From Paenibacillus segetis (lineage in GTDB: Bacteria > Bacillota > Bacilli > Paenibacillales > Paenibacillaceae), in assembly GCF_014639155.1 (NCBI RefSeq), contig NZ_BMFT01000001.1, forward strand, positions 2,728,001 to 2,792,000: a stretch of 64,000 bases of DNA, in the 5' to 3' direction. Every line of letters starts with the position of its first letter. The first letter of the stretch is position 1. Under the pieces are notes generated by a model. The model saw nothing but the letters and a program-made list of their open reading frames with translations. It had not been told where the DNA came from and searched no databases. A program made the translations under genes and the position numbers. Below, piece by piece: positions 32,571 through 42,821 of this stretch.

Positions 32571-32616
32571 AGGGCGAGCGCCGCAAACCTGGATGTTCAA
32601 GATCCGCGCACGCCCT
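32571..32616. other. Stable stem-loop between rpmB and spoVM
   Basis: AGGGCGAGCGC and GCGCACGCCCT pair with one A-A mismatch, and GGAT/ATCC forms an inner stem. There is no T run, so it is not a typical terminator; it may protect the spoVM 3' end or be a repeat remnant. Confidence 0.55.
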
Positions 32617-32644
32617 ATCCGTTTCACCTCTCCAGAGATGACCC

Positions 32645-32725
32645 TTAGTTTTTGTGAAATGTGTTCAGAACGGCTTTTACAAACCCTCCCAAAAACTTAG
32701 GCAGCCTGAATGTGTAAAATTTCAT
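32645..32725 (-). CDS. spoVM: Stage V sporulation protein M (SpoVM), 26 residues
   Basis: The minus strand reads MKFYTFRLPKFLGGFVKAVL and then six more residues to TAA. This is the amphipathic helix of SpoVM, which recognises the convex forespore membrane and anchors SpoIVA so that the coat can assemble. Length (26) and the FYT-x-(K/R)LPKFLGG pattern match the B. subtilis protein. GGAGGG lies six bases before the ATG. The place next to rpmB and near rpe is the conserved one; thiN, which separates them in B. subtilis, is absent. A CATAGAAT motif at 32769-32762 could be a mother-cell sigma-E/K -10. Confidence 0.93.
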   Translation of the reverse strand: MKFYTFRLPKFLGGFVKAVLNTFHKN

Positions 32726-32761
32726 CGTTTACCCTCCCCATCATTCTCATGCCTTCACCCT

Positions 32762-32769
32762 ATTCTATG
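32762..32769 (-). promoter_or_regulatory. Possible sigma-E/sigma-K -10 of spoVM
   Basis: CATAGAAT on the minus strand is one base from the sigma-E -10 CATACAAT and fits the CATA-N3-T pattern; the start would be near 32754, about 29 bases before the spoVM ATG. No convincing -35 was found. Confidence 0.4.
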
Positions 32770-32801
32770 TCACAAGCCCATTACCCGTGTGTTCTCGTCG
32801 C

Positions 32802-32839
32802 AAAAAAAAGGCTACATGAGAACCCTCTCATGTAACCCA
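32802..32839 (-). terminator. Terminator after rpe
   Basis: On the minus strand TTACATGAGA and TCTCATGTAG pair around GGGT, followed by CCTTTTTTTT. It ends the prpC-prkC-rsgA-rpe transcript before spoVM. Confidence 0.9.
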
Positions 32840-32931
32840 TTGTATGCACCGCACTTGATCCCTATTCCACTCAGACAAGTAGAAGAACTTAACAGATTCG
32901 AGAAAGTAGGTGCCATTCCTAGATAAAAAAA

Positions 32932-33600
32932 TTAAAGTGGCAAATTAACACTACTACGAATTGCAGCCATGGCTGCACCGCGATCAGCCTGACCAAACAC
33001 CGCACTACCAGCAACTAGGACATCAGCCCCAGCTTCTACAACAAGCGGTGCTGTGGCAGCGGTGATGCCCCCATCCACTTCAATATGAAAATCTTTGCTG
33101 TTCTGCTGCTTCCACTCACGCAGCTCCTTTATTTTGCGTACCGTTCCTGGAATGAATGCTTGCCCTCCAAAACCAGGGTTAACTGTCATCACCAGAACCA
33201 GATCAACATCCTCTAGTACCTCACGAATCGCAGACACAGGTGTAGCTGGATTTAAGGCAACACCCGCTTTTACGCCATGCTCTTTAATCATATGCAAGAC
33301 ACGATGCAAGTGTACACAAGCTTCCGCATGAACCGTAATCACTTGGGCTCCTGCTTTGGCGAAAGCAGGAATGTATTGTTCAGGATTTTCTATCATCAAA
33401 TGTACATCCAGCGGTAGCTTTGTATGGGGGGCGATCGCCTCCATTACAAGCGGTCCAAACGTCAAGTTAGGTACAAAATGACCATCCATGACATCCACAT
33501 GTAACCAATCGGCTCCCCCGCATTCTACTTCAGCTACTTCTTCCCCAAGCTTAGCAAAATCTGCTGACAAAATAGAAGGTGCAATGATAATGTTCGTCAT
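32932..33600 (-). CDS. rpe: Ribulose-phosphate 3-epimerase
   Basis: 222 residues, TIM barrel converting ribulose-5-phosphate to xylulose-5-phosphate in the pentose phosphate pathway. Signatures: [36 protein letters not shown] (metal His/Asp), [15 protein letters not shown] and [33 protein letters not shown] lies ten bases before the ATG, and rsgA ends four bases upstream. Confidence 0.97.
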   Translation of the reverse strand: MTNIIIAPSILSADFAKLGEEVAEVECGGADWLHVDVMDGHFVPNLTFGPLVMEAIAPHTKLPLDVHLMIENPEQYIPAFAKAGAQVITVHAEACVHLHRVLHMIKEHGVKAGVALNPATPVSAIREVLEDVDLVLVMTVNPGFGGQAFIPGTVRKIKELREWKQQNSKDFHIEVDGGITAATAPLVVEAGADVLVAGSAVFGQADRGAAMAAIRSSVNLPL

Positions 33601-33604
33601 GAAG

Positions 33605-34513
33605 TTAATACCTCCGTTTTTTTTCTTTCATTTCTTCATGAAACTGCACGTAATGTTCATAACGGCTTGCAGAAATTTTACCGTCTTCCAGCGCTTGTTT
33701 GACTTTGCAACCCGGCTCATGCAGATGACTGCACCCACGGAATTTACAATTTTCAGCATATTGCTGGAATTCTCTGAAGCAAGTAGATAGCTCTTCTACG
33801 CCAAGCTCTAGGAAATCAAGCTGACTAAAGCCTGGTGTATCAGCAACATATCCACCGTTATCAAGTTCAATTAGTTCCACATGCCTTGTTGTATGACGAC
33901 CACGCCCAAGTCTCATGCTGATCTCGCCTGTCTCAAGTGATAGATCAGGCAACATAGCGTTCAACAAAGTGGATTTACCAACGCCCGATTGACCGGAAAA
34001 TACGCTGATTTCTCCAGCTAAGTAATTTCTGACTTCCGCCGTTCCTAGCCCCGTAATGGAGCTTGTAACGATCACGTCATAACCGATACTCTTATACAAT
34101 TCAGCGACTTGCTCTGTTACGTCCTTGGCTTGATGCTTCTTATCCTGTGCCAGTAGGTCTTCCTTCGTCAGGCAAATCAGCGTTCGAAGTCCCGAATGTT
34201 CAATGTGTACAAGAAACTTGTCCAACAGCTGAAGATTTAGATCAGGTTCTCGCAGGGAGAACAGAAGCACAGCTAACTTTGCGTTTGCTATCGGTGGACG
34301 AACCAATTCCGATATCCGCGGCAAAATTTCATCAACCATGCCCTCTCCATTCTCCGTTAAAGAATAGATAACCCGGTCCCCCACAAGGGGGGTTACCCCA
34401 TCTTTCCGCAGAATCCCCCGTCCCCGACACTGAATATTATCATTTTGAGTTAAATCAGCGGGTTTCACATAATAATATCCGCTTAATGCCTTAACTATTA
34501 ATCCCTCAGGCAT
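33605..34513 (-). CDS. rsgA: Ribosome small-subunit GTPase RsgA (CpgA)
   Basis: 302 residues; late 30S assembly GTPase. OB domain (about 1-70), circularly permuted GTPase with G4 TKED, G1 [16 protein letters not shown] and G3 [10 protein letters not shown], and the C-terminal zinc finger with Cys-X6-7-Cys...His ([14 protein letters not shown]). The start [18 protein letters not shown] equals the B. subtilis N-terminus and has GAGG nine bases upstream, so the ATG at 34513 is chosen over 34534. Lies 27 bases after prkC; PrkC phosphorylates CpgA in B. subtilis. Confidence 0.96.
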   Translation of the reverse strand: MPEGLIVKALSGYYYVKPADLTQNDNIQCRGRGILRKDGVTPLVGDRVIYSLTENGEGMVDEILPRISELVRPPIANAKLAVLLFSLREPDLNLQLLDKFLVHIEHSGLRTLICLTKEDLLAQDKKHQAKDVTEQVAELYKSIGYDVIVTSSITGLGTAEVRNYLAGEISVFSGQSGVGKSTLLNAMLPDLSLETGEISMRLGRGRHTTRHVELIELDNGGYVADTPGFSQLDFLELGVEELSTCFREFQQYAENCKFRGCSHLHEPGCKVKQALEDGKISASRYEHYVQFHEEMKEKKRRY

Positions 34514-34540
34514 ATATGCCGGCCTCACTTTCATGTCTCA

Positions 34541-36598
34541 TCAACCGTTATTCGAATTTCCTTCTACATTTTCTGGATTATAGGAATTGTTATCCGTTCC
34601 ACCACTGACAGGTAGGTCTGGAATAGGTACTGTCCCCTGTTTTGCATCAAAATACGAAATCGGATAGGTATCTATTAGAATACCATCTCGCTCGACCTTA
34701 ACTACCCCATTCTTATTCGGAGACAGAATTAGGTCGATGGAAAGATATTGCGGCTTCCCAATGCCTCTTGTTCCCCATTCCCGATTGTCCCCACGTGCAT
34801 CATCGTAGATGATACGGATTTTACTCTTTTTGCCGTCTTCCGCTGGAGCAACTGGAACCTCAAATGTATAATTAATCGCTTCTGGCGGGTAACCGGAACT
34901 AATGGTGAGAATGAATTCAGTTCCCGGAGTCACCATGTCGCCTGCTGCAGTTGGCCACTGCTGGGTCACTTTGCCTGCCTCAACTTCAAAGCTAGGTTCT
35001 TGCTTGATTCCGTCTTTAGCAACTTTCAGACCCAGTTGTGCAAGTATTGCTTCTGCTTCCGCTTGAGTCTTCCCAATTAGATTTTGCATTTTCACTTCTT
35101 CTTTTCCTTTACTAACCGTTAAGACAACTTGGACTATAGCAGGATCAAATTCTTCATTTGCTGCAGGATTTTGTTCGATAACTTTTCCAGCCTCAATATC
35201 GTTGTGAAATTGTTCGTCCTTCTTGATGCTAGCTTGGTCCACACCGCGTTCAATCAACTGTTCGACAGCCTGTTCATAGGTCAAATCATTCAATGAAGGC
35301 ATTTTTTCGAGTGGCTGGGGGCCTCCAACCATCAGATCAATACTTGATCCTTTCTTAACTGAGGAACCTTCCGGTTTACTTTGGTCGTATACTATTCCTT
35401 CTGCTATACCCTCTTTATAGATCCGATCTACCTTACCTACTTCAAGACCCTTCTCACCCAAGGTAGAAATCGCTAACGTTTCCTCCAAGTTGATTACATT
35501 CGGAACCGTAACGTCTGGAACAGTTAATGTTGTTTTGACGTACCATACTACGCCTATCATAGCTGCCAACAATAAGACAGTAAGACTAACCCATAAAACA
35601 GGCTTACCCCATGAATTCTTCTTTGGCTCATTGTCACGTTCATCGGAGAATTGGGAATCTCTCGATAATTTAGATGAGTTTCCTCCAGAATTTCTTCCCT
35701 GTGGCTTAATAGCAGGTATGATACGTGTACTATCCTCATCATCATCATCTACAAAAGCAAGCTTGGACTCCTGACGTCTCTCTGGAAGCAGACAGGTCTC
35801 TAAATCACGCAACATTTCTCTTGCCGATTGATACCGTTCATTTGGATTTTTGCGCATCGATTTGAGTATGATGTTCTCCACACTCTGAGGAATCATCGGA
35901 TTCACTAAGCGTGGTTCCTCGAAATGCTCTTGCAGATGTTTCAGAGCAACACTAATTGGACTCTCGCCTAAGAAAGGCAGGCGTCCTGTTAGCATTTGAT
36001 AGAGTACAATCCCCAGGGAGTATAGGTCTGATTTCTCTCCAGTCGCTACGCCCTTGGCATGTTCCGGTGAGAAATAGTGTACAGATCCTACGACTGAACC
36101 CGTCTGCGTAATTGTTGAAGAAGTAGCCGCGCGAGCAATACCAAAGTCGGTTACCTTCACGCGCCCATTACGTCCAATTAGTATATTATGAGGTTTAATG
36201 TCTCGATGTATGATTTGATTATGATGGGCATGATCTAGAGCATCAGCAATTTGCGATGCGATTCGTACCGCCTCTTCAATTTGCAAAGGCGCACGTTCTT
36301 TAATAATTTCATTCAGGTTCTGGCCTTCAATATACTCCATTACAATGTAATGAATTTCATCTTCCTGGCCTACGTCGTATACACTAACGATATTAGAATG
36401 AGACAATGACGCCGCCGATTGTGCTTCACGGCGGAAACGACGAATAAATTCCTCATCGTTCACAAATTGCTGGCGCAGAACTTTAATGGCCACATTGCGA
36501 TTCAGTAGAATATCACGCGCTTTATATACAAGCGCCATTCCACCTCCGCCAATTCGTTCAATAATCTGATAACGACCACCCAATTCGTGTCCGATCAT
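34541..36598 (-). CDS. prkC: PASTA-domain Ser/Thr protein kinase PrkC
   Basis: 685 residues. Membrane kinase that senses muropeptides and controls cell-wall metabolism and spore germination. Kinase domain 1-270: glycine loop GGGGMALVYKA, Lys39 (VAIKVL), catalytic HRDIKPHN (131-138), DFG (151-153) and a TITQTGSVVGS activation loop with Thr sites. Then an acidic/hydrophilic juxtamembrane part, one membrane helix (about 334-353) and three PASTA repeats starting with VTVPNVINL, KMPSLNDLTY and VKMQNLIGKT, and an extra C-terminal domain. The ATG at 36598 overlaps the prpC stop (ATGA). An upstream GTG is possible. Confidence 0.97.
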   Translation of the reverse strand: MIGHELGGRYQIIERIGGGGMALVYKARDILLNRNVAIKVLRQQFVNDEEFIRRFRREAQSAASLSHSNIVSVYDVGQEDEIHYIVMEYIEGQNLNEIIKERAPLQIEEAVRIASQIADALDHAHHNQIIHRDIKPHNILIGRNGRVKVTDFGIARAATSSTITQTGSVVGSVHYFSPEHAKGVATGEKSDLYSLGIVLYQMLTGRLPFLGESPISVALKHLQEHFEEPRLVNPMIPQSVENIILKSMRKNPNERYQSAREMLRDLETCLLPERRQESKLAFVDDDDEDSTRIIPAIKPQGRNSGGNSSKLSRDSQFSDERDNEPKKNSWGKPVLWVSLTVLLLAAMIGVVWYVKTTLTVPDVTVPNVINLEETLAISTLGEKGLEVGKVDRIYKEGIAEGIVYDQSKPEGSSVKKGSSIDLMVGGPQPLEKMPSLNDLTYEQAVEQLIERGVDQASIKKDEQFHNDIEAGKVIEQNPAANEEFDPAIVQVVLTVSKGKEEVKMQNLIGKTQAEAEAILAQLGLKVAKDGIKQEPSFEVEAGKVTQQWPTAAGDMVTPGTEFILTISSGYPPEAINYTFEVPVAPAEDGKKSKIRIIYDDARGDNREWGTRGIGKPQYLSIDLILSPNKNGVVKVERDGILIDTYPISYFDAKQGTVPIPDLPVSGGTDNNSYNPENVEGNSNNG

Positions 36599-37368
36599 GA
36601 ATTCCACTCCTTTGTGCTTGACCCAGCTTCTTCATGAAATTCCAGTAAGGCGACCGTGATATTGTCATCGCCTCCTGCATTTAGTGCAAGCTGTAGCAGG
36701 TCATCCGCTTTCTCTTTGAGAGAGCGTGAATCTGAACCTAGCTTCATGGTCATTTGTTCCGTTGTTACATAATTGCTTAGACCATCACTGCATAAGAGCA
36801 GGATATCCCCAAGCTCCAAAGTGAGCGGATCCATATCAACCGTCACCTGTTCATCGGTACCAAGCGCTCTAGTCAGCACATTGCGACGCGGATGAACACT
36901 TGCTTCTTCTTCACTAATCTGTTTATTCTTCACAAGTTCGTTGACCAACGAGTGATCATCGGTCAATTGAACCACGTTCCCTTGACGGAACAAATAAGCC
37001 CGGCTATCGCCAATGTGGCCGATAATTCCTGCCTGGTTCTTAAGTAGAACAGCAACAACCGTAGTTCCCATGTTGTGATACTCTACATTTTCCTGTGATT
37101 TTTGATATACAACTTCATTCGCATGCAAAATAGCTTGTTTCAATGCATTGTCGCAATCTTGTAGAGATAGATCAGCAGGCAGAGTACTTAAATCTTGCAC
37201 CATCGTCTCCACCGCAAGCTGACTGGCTGTTTCTCCAGCCTGGTGCCCACCCATGCCATCAGCAACGATTCCTAACGTGTAGCCATTCTCTAAAGGAGCT
37301 ACCCAGGCATTATCCTCATTCACCGAACGAACACGCCCTACATCACTAACATAAACTGTCCTGATCAA
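36595..37368 (-). CDS. prpC: PP2C-type protein phosphatase PrpC
   Basis: 257 residues; dephosphorylates PrkC and its targets, Mn2+/Mg2+-dependent. Motifs: SVNEDNAWVAPLENGY, VADGMGGHQAGETAS, GHIGDSRAYLFR, LLCSDGLSNYV and GDDNITVALLEF with the metal-binding Asp residues. The start is TTG at 37368 with AGGTGA seven bases upstream. It overlaps prkC by four bases and is six bases after rlmN. Confidence 0.96.
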   Translation of the reverse strand: MIRTVYVSDVGRVRSVNEDNAWVAPLENGYTLGIVADGMGGHQAGETASQLAVETMVQDLSTLPADLSLQDCDNALKQAILHANEVVYQKSQENVEYHNMGTTVVAVLLKNQAGIIGHIGDSRAYLFRQGNVVQLTDDHSLVNELVKNKQISEEEASVHPRRNVLTRALGTDEQVTVDMDPLTLELGDILLLCSDGLSNYVTTEQMTMKLGSDSRSLKEKADDLLQLALNAGGDDNITVALLEFHEEAGSSTKEWNS

Positions 37369-37374
37369 ACTCCA

Positions 37375-38421
37375 TCACCTCGTACCAGACTCCATATGCT
37401 TCGCTCGCAGTTGACCACAAGCGGCGGCAATATCATGTCCTTGCTCACGGCGGATCGTTACATTTATGCCTTTATCCGCCAATATACGCTGAAATTGAAA
37501 AATATCATTTCTCGAAGTTCTAACATACTTCCGCTCCGGCACATGGTTTACCGGAATTAAGTTCACATGACAGAGCATGTCCTTCAGCACGTCAGCCAGT
37601 TCCTCTGCATGCTCTGGACGGTCATTAACACCTCCAATTAGTGCATACTCAAAGCTAACTCTCCGCCCTGTCTTGGCGATATAATATCGGAGCGATTCCA
37701 TCACGTCGGCAAAAGGAAAACGACGGTTAACCGGCATTAACTTAGAACGAAGCGCATCATTTGGCGCGTGGATCGAAATGGCAAGATTAATTTGAGTGCC
37801 TTCATCTGCAAACTTATAAATGTTCGGAACAATACCGCTCGTTGATACAGTAATATGCCGTTGTCCGATGTTCAAGCCCTTTTCATGAATCATAATCCGT
37901 AAAAATTTCATCGTAGCTTCATAGTTCTCAAACGGCTCACCCGTTCCCATAATAACAATACTGCTCACGCGTTCCCCACGAGTATCCAAAATCCTCTGAG
38001 CCTGAACCACTTGAGCTACAATCTCACCTGCAGTCAAATCTCGCTTCAATCCACCAAGTGTGGATGCGCAGAAGGTACATCCTACTCTACAGCCTACTTG
38101 AGTCGTTACACAAATGCTGTTGCCATAGTTATGTTTCATAACGACCGTTTCAATCGCATGATCATCATGGAGACCGAACAGGAACTTGACCGTTCCATCC
38201 TTCGATTCAAACTTCGTAATCTCGTTCAAAGTTACAAAGGAGAATTGTTCGTCCAGCTTTTGACGAAGCTCCTTCGACAGATTGCTCATTTGTTCAAAAG
38301 AGTCCACTCTCTTAACATATAACCAATCAAATATTTGACCTCCACGGAAAGCGGACTCCCCTTGCTGCACAGCCCACTCCTGAAGTTCTTCTAAAGTATA
38401 ATTGTATATAAAAGGTTTCAT
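37375..38421 (-). CDS. rlmN: Dual-specificity 23S rRNA A2503 / tRNA A37 C2-methyltransferase RlmN
   Basis: 348 residues, radical SAM enzyme. [14 protein letters not shown] holds the CxxxCxxC cluster; [11 protein letters not shown] and [10 protein letters not shown] are family motifs; the C-terminal CGQLRA holds the acceptor Cys. The ATG at 38421 (second Met of the open frame) has AGGTG seven bases upstream. First gene of the rlmN-prpC-prkC-rsgA-rpe run. Confidence 0.97.
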   Translation of the reverse strand: MKPFIYNYTLEELQEWAVQQGESAFRGGQIFDWLYVKRVDSFEQMSNLSKELRQKLDEQFSFVTLNEITKFESKDGTVKFLFGLHDDHAIETVVMKHNYGNSICVTTQVGCRVGCTFCASTLGGLKRDLTAGEIVAQVVQAQRILDTRGERVSSIVIMGTGEPFENYEATMKFLRIMIHEKGLNIGQRHITVSTSGIVPNIYKFADEGTQINLAISIHAPNDALRSKLMPVNRRFPFADVMESLRYYIAKTGRRVSFEYALIGGVNDRPEHAEELADVLKDMLCHVNLIPVNHVPERKYVRTSRNDIFQFQRILADKGINVTIRREQGHDIAAACGQLRAKHMESGTR

Positions 38422-38570
38422 CTTCACACACCTATTCTATAGTATATCGTAAGTCATTCCTTACTCATTCTACCCATTTTAGCATAAATCGTGCTCACAC
38501 TAAAGTGCAAGCCATAAGGGAGGTATTTTGGGTATCCACTTTAGCAATGATATTTGTCTTTTTTATAAAT

Positions 38571-38613
38571 AAAAAGACCAAATCAACGCTCCATCACGAG
38601 TGTAAATTTGGCC
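38571..38613 (-). terminator. Terminator of the large secreted-protein gene
   Basis: On the minus strand GGCCAAAT and ATTTGGTC pair around a 22-base loop, followed by TTTTTATTT. Confidence 0.75.
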
Positions 38614-38639
38614 TCAATACTTGATAATATAAACCATAC

Positions 38640-41600
38640 CTAATGTGTCACCATAGAACGGAAATCGTCCCGACTTGATTTGTCCGTATTATAGAGGACA
38701 ACATCTCCATCCATCAAAGATAGAGTCACTCCATACGGATCCCGCACACTACTGGAGAATCCCTCCATCTGCTTCCATTGATTCATTAACTGAGCATCGA
38801 TGTACTGCAGATACGGAGCCTTCACCTCCCCATTTCGCACGGTCTCAATATTAAAATTAACGACAATATAACCATTTTTCAGAAAAATTGGCGATTTATC
38901 GCTCAATCCACCATGGGTCCGACCATATTCCGCAACGTTAACTCCTGTCTTGACCGCATATACGTCGGCTGGCAAGCTATACTCTCCATACCATTTTTGC
39001 ACAGAAGCATTGACTCTTGCCGGATCTACGCTAACAGGGATCGCTGTTTTTGGCCCTATGAAAGTACGGATGCTCTCCGTTAAACGTAATAGACTCAAAC
39101 TTCCTATTGGCGTTTTCAGTTTAGTCGTCTTCTCTATATATTTTTGTACAAACTGAGATCTTCCAGTAGCCGCAATCTGATTAAAAGTATAATAATGATC
39201 GTACTTATACAATGCCGTATCCGTTAACTCTTCAGTGGGTACACTACGAAGCCGTTCATTTAGTATGACATACCGCTCAACCTGATCACGTGACGAACCG
39301 ATCTTAACGTAACTTTTACTACTCGTTTGATAATAAAGATCCACACTTGTACGACTTCCATCTTTGGCGTTAATAAAATAAAAACTTGGCTTAATTGTAA
39401 TCTGATCCAGCTTACCAAACATATTTCCTTTCGTTTTCAGGTCGAACTTAAAATGATAACCGGTTTTGATCACTGCATTTTTGTATAGCGGATGACTTCC
39501 TGGGCGGATCGGCAAGGTATATCTCTGAGTAATTCCCCGTGCCGCCCCGTCGATTCCGTTAAGTCCCACCCAATAAGATGTTCCAGTAGGAGTCGCCGCG
39601 CCCTGTGCCGTACGAAATACGGTCTCCCAGTTATAATCAGCAATATCCGTAATCCGGAAATCATACACCCGACCAATAGCATCCACTGGGACAGTATCAT
39701 AAGCAATATGGTTGGTTAGATCTAAATTGGCATTTGTTTGATGTGACGCTCCTGAAGGTGCGTTATGAGCGATCGTTCGAAATTCAACGTCGTAGAACCC
39801 TTCGTCCACCCATACCGGAAGGAAGAACGGGAAAGTTTCCTGCGACTTCTCAACTTCTATCCACGTATTTTTAGGATAAAAAGTGGTCTTCGAACCGTCA
39901 TACACATCAAATGGGAAACGTACTTGCTTACTGCCTATATACTTAAGATAATTACGATTCCCGTAACCAAGATAATTTGTGTGTTGGCCACTATTTGGCA
40001 TGGTAACCGTGAATGGCCGATCAAGGATAATTGCTGATCGTCCAGCTGCAGCTTTTGTCTTCTGGTTATGTGCTTTGTCATCCGATACATCCGGATAGAT
40101 GACAACGGGTGTATGTACAGTAACTGAGTTGATTCCATAGATCGGATAATTCAAAGTCTCAGACCCATTCACCTGGTTATAATAAATGGTTCCTGTGCTT
40201 GGCTGGCTTGCCTTATTTGTTTTAGACATCGGTATGACATTACTTGGACTATAAAGCACATTATCACCAATTTGGGGTGCTGTAGGTATCGGCAATGGTG
40301 TTGGTCCTGTATTAGTACTAGACGAACCACTCATTAATGTTTGGTTATACAAAGTAAACGTATCATTTCGGACTGTGACACTCACTGCACTTTCTGCTGC
40401 TTTTTGTGGGTCTTGATCAAAATTAACTTTTATATCTTCTGGAACATCAGATGGCTCATAATCATTTGTTGATTCAGTGTTATAATACGGCTCGTTATAC
40501 CCACTTGGTTGTATTCGAATGCCGCCACCATCAAAAGCATAGTTCCATAGTGCACTTTCATTGATCCTATAAATTTTCACATCTTGAATCGTCCAAAATG
40601 AGTACTCTTTCTCAACATCTACTTGTACCTTTGTTCCCGGTTCTTCTACTTCTTCGCCAGGAGCGGGAGGAGGTGTTGGTTCTGGTGCTGGAGCATTTGG
40701 GTCTGGTGGTGGTGGTAAAACTGTAACATTTATCTTAAACGAACACTTTCCAACCATCTCTTGGTACACATAATTATGTAAATAAGTCTTTGACCAGACA
40801 TTTCCGTACAAGCTTTCAGTTGTTGGAATTCCATTTAATACGTTAAACCGCTCACTCCCACGGCTATCTGCTTTAATTACTGCGCTCACGTTTGGACTTA
40901 AATCCTGTCCTTGCATCGTCTGACCAGGTGAAGGTTGTGTACACTCAGCACTTCCTTCACCTGGATCTGGTGGATCTGGTTCATCGCCCTCATAGTAATA
41001 ATTAACGTAATATACTGGAAAACTTCCGTCATATGTGAATGCCATTGGATCACCTATCAACATAGATGAACCAGACGGATCTCCACTTGTACTTTTCCTG
41101 TATCCTTTATAGCTATATTTTTGTGTTCCCGGGGTATGAAGCAAGGTATACAGCGTATTAATTTCAAGTTTCTTTTCTGTATCTCTAAACCCGTCTACTC
41201 CATTAATTGACACACCTTCTGTGGTGAAATGCTTGATGATTGCTTTTCCTTCGTTCGGTTCAAGCTCTGCTTTAAATAAAATAGGAAAATAATATCGATA
41301 TGATTTTACTCCAGGATCAAACTCAGTTGTGTCGTAAACCTCAGGACGTGGAGCATCTAATGTGAAAGACTCATTAATTCTTATCGTTGCCGTATCCGTT
41401 CCTAAACCTCTTTTTTGTTTAATATCGACTGAATGGACCGTAGCGAACGTTTGTCTAAGACTATCCCATGTTGCTCCATATCTAGCTGTGGCAAACATTC
41501 TATCTACCCACGTTGAACTTTCCCCCGGAACAATATTTTGATTAAATGATTCAGCAGTAATAGACTTTACTTTTCTTCCGGAATAAATAAATTGGTATTC

Positions 41601-41870
41601 CCAATCATAGTGGGCTTCTGCCATTGTAGTCCCAGGTGCTAATCTTTGACCCGTATAAGGATCTGCAATATATTGCCCCGCAGAATTCGTCCAAACATCG
41701 GCATAACCCATTCCTACCGAATAATAGACATTATTATTTTGTTCACTCCTTGTCCACTGCAGCGTTACTGGTCCCTTTACACCTGCAGCCGCTTGCACTT
41801 CACTAAAAGACATAATGAAAAGTATACATATCATTACCAGACTGACTAATGATTGTTTTTTTCTTATCAC
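38640..41870 (-). CDS. Large secreted protein of unknown function (1076 residues)
   Basis: A signal peptide is clear: MIRKK, a hydrophobic core LVSLVMICILFIMSF, and a cleavage site after VQA (residue 27). The mature protein is Tyr/Asn/Thr-rich and looks like beta-domains joined by two Pro/acidic linkers, EPDPPDPGEG near 297-306 and a Pro-rich stretch near 385-412. Cys310 and Cys376, between the linkers, could form a disulfide. There is no LPXTG, S-layer homology domain, transmembrane tail or known catalytic motif. GTG start with GGAGG six bases upstream. It follows the stalk-domain gene by 36 bases, so they are probably one operon. It resembles large Paenibacillus exported proteins with uncharacterised domains; I cannot name the family with confidence. 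Confidence 0.8.
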   Translation of the reverse strand: MIRKKQSLVSLVMICILFIMSFSEVQAAAGVKGPVTLQWTRSEQNNNVYYSVGMGYADVWTNSAGQYIADPYTGQRLAPGTTMAEAHYDWEYQFIYSGRKVKSITAESFNQNIVPGESSTWVDRMFATARYGATWDSLRQTFATVHSVDIKQKRGLGTDTATIRINESFTLDAPRPEVYDTTEFDPGVKSYRYYFPILFKAELEPNEGKAIIKHFTTEGVSINGVDGFRDTEKKLEINTLYTLLHTPGTQKYSYKGYRKSTSGDPSGSSMLIGDPMAFTYDGSFPVYYVNYYYEGDEPDPPDPGEGSAECTQPSPGQTMQGQDLSPNVSAVIKADSRGSERFNVLNGIPTTESLYGNVWSKTYLHNYVYQEMVGKCSFKINVTVLPPPPDPNAPAPEPTPPPAPGEEVEEPGTKVQVDVEKEYSFWTIQDVKIYRINESALWNYAFDGGGIRIQPSGYNEPYYNTESTNDYEPSDVPEDIKVNFDQDPQKAAESAVSVTVRNDTFTLYNQTLMSGSSSTNTGPTPLPIPTAPQIGDNVLYSPSNVIPMSKTNKASQPSTGTIYYNQVNGSETLNYPIYGINSVTVHTPVVIYPDVSDDKAHNQKTKAAAGRSAIILDRPFTVTMPNSGQHTNYLGYGNRNYLKYIGSKQVRFPFDVYDGSKTTFYPKNTWIEVEKSQETFPFFLPVWVDEGFYDVEFRTIAHNAPSGASHQTNANLDLTNHIAYDTVPVDAIGRVYDFRITDIADYNWETVFRTAQGAATPTGTSYWVGLNGIDGAARGITQRYTLPIRPGSHPLYKNAVIKTGYHFKFDLKTKGNMFGKLDQITIKPSFYFINAKDGSRTSVDLYYQTSSKSYVKIGSSRDQVERYVILNERLRSVPTEELTDTALYKYDHYYTFNQIAATGRSQFVQKYIEKTTKLKTPIGSLSLLRLTESIRTFIGPKTAIPVSVDPARVNASVQKWYGEYSLPADVYAVKTGVNVAEYGRTHGGLSDKSPIFLKNGYIVVNFNIETVRNGEVKAPYLQYIDAQLMNQWKQMEGFSSSVRDPYGVTLSLMDGDVVLYNTDKSSRDDFRSMVTH

Positions 41871-41906
41871 ACGATACCTCCATTCGTGACAATTATGTTC
41901 TTAAAT

Positions 41907-42821
41907 TCACTTGAGAGGATTTTCAAATAAGTGAACACTATCATCATCATAATTTGCAGGGAAAAAGAAATAGTCGACATTCCCTATCTTAAAGTTTTTC
42001 CAATTCTTATCATTAACAATAAAACTATCTCCTTGTTCGACAATAGGAAATTGAGCTATGTATGTGCCATCTGTTTGTTCAGTGACATGACCTGTTCTTG
42101 AACGTATATTTCCATCCCCACATAACATATTAATGACAAATCTCTTTGGCCCCTTGTATCTCACATGAATCCCATAGTTTTTCCCATCCGTTACCATCCA
42201 CATATCCATAATGGTGGTATTCTTAAAATGCACAGGCATAGTTTCATAGGAAACTTTACGCACTTCAGTAAATTTTTTATCAAATGACTCTAAAAAAAAT
42301 TCGAGTCCAATAAAATATTTTCTTAAAGGATCAAGATCTTCTAGTTCCGTAACATCTTCAATTTCAGGAATCTCTTTATCCCCAATCCAAACCCAATTTC
42401 CAACCTGATCCCAGCTTACGGTCTCACCAAGATTCTCGCTAACAAAACGTAGTGGTACATAAGTCCGTCCCTTCACAGCCTTTGCAGCGGTTTCCATCGT
42501 CACCGTTTTACCATCGACAATAGCAAGTTTGCTGTCTAAAGTCAGTTCAATCGTTTTTTCATCTTTTACATACGTTACCGTTTTCCCGCTGAATCCGACT
42601 TTTGCACCCAGCGCTTCACCAATCCCACGAAGTGGAACTTGGACGTGATTATTCTCCGTAACTGGTTCTCCACCTTCAAACTTAACCTTGCGACCATCAA
42701 CAAGGACCGCTAACTTTGGACTTCCAACGATAGGTGCACTTGTCGCTCCAGCCGACGAACCAAATTGAAAAATACTAAATCCAAGAACACACGTTAACAA
42801 AACTATACAAATCCTTTTCAT
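41907..42821 (-). CDS. Secreted stalk-domain (copper amine oxidase N-terminal type) protein
   Basis: 304 residues. Signal peptide MKRICIVLLTCVLGFSIFQFG, cleaved about residue 27. Residues ~38-150 form a stalk domain: VLVDGRKVKFEGGEPVTENNHVQVPLRGIGEALGAKVGF and KGRTYVPLRFVSENLGETVSWD, the repeat found in many Paenibacillus cell-wall and extracellular proteins. The C-terminal ~140 residues (DPLRKYFIGLEFFLES to FFFPANYDDDSV) match nothing I recognise. AGGAG lies nine bases before the ATG. Likely exported, perhaps a partner of the 1076-residue protein. Confidence 0.85.
   Translation of the reverse strand: MKRICIVLLTCVLGFSIFQFGSSAGATSAPIVGSPKLAVLVDGRKVKFEGGEPVTENNHVQVPLRGIGEALGAKVGFSGKTVTYVKDEKTIELTLDSKLAIVDGKTVTMETAAKAVKGRTYVPLRFVSENLGETVSWDQVGNWVWIGDKEIPEIEDVTELEDLDPLRKYFIGLEFFLESFDKKFTEVRKVSYETMPVHFKNTTIMDMWMVTDGKNYGIHVRYKGPKRFVINMLCGDGNIRSRTGHVTEQTDGTYIAQFPIVEQGDSFIVNDKNWKNFKIGNVDYFFFPANYDDDSVHLFENPLK

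Noticed and set aside
32540-32930. thiN gene between rpe and spoVM
   Set aside because: B. subtilis has thiN here, but the gap is too short and contains only spoVM, a terminator and a stem-loop.
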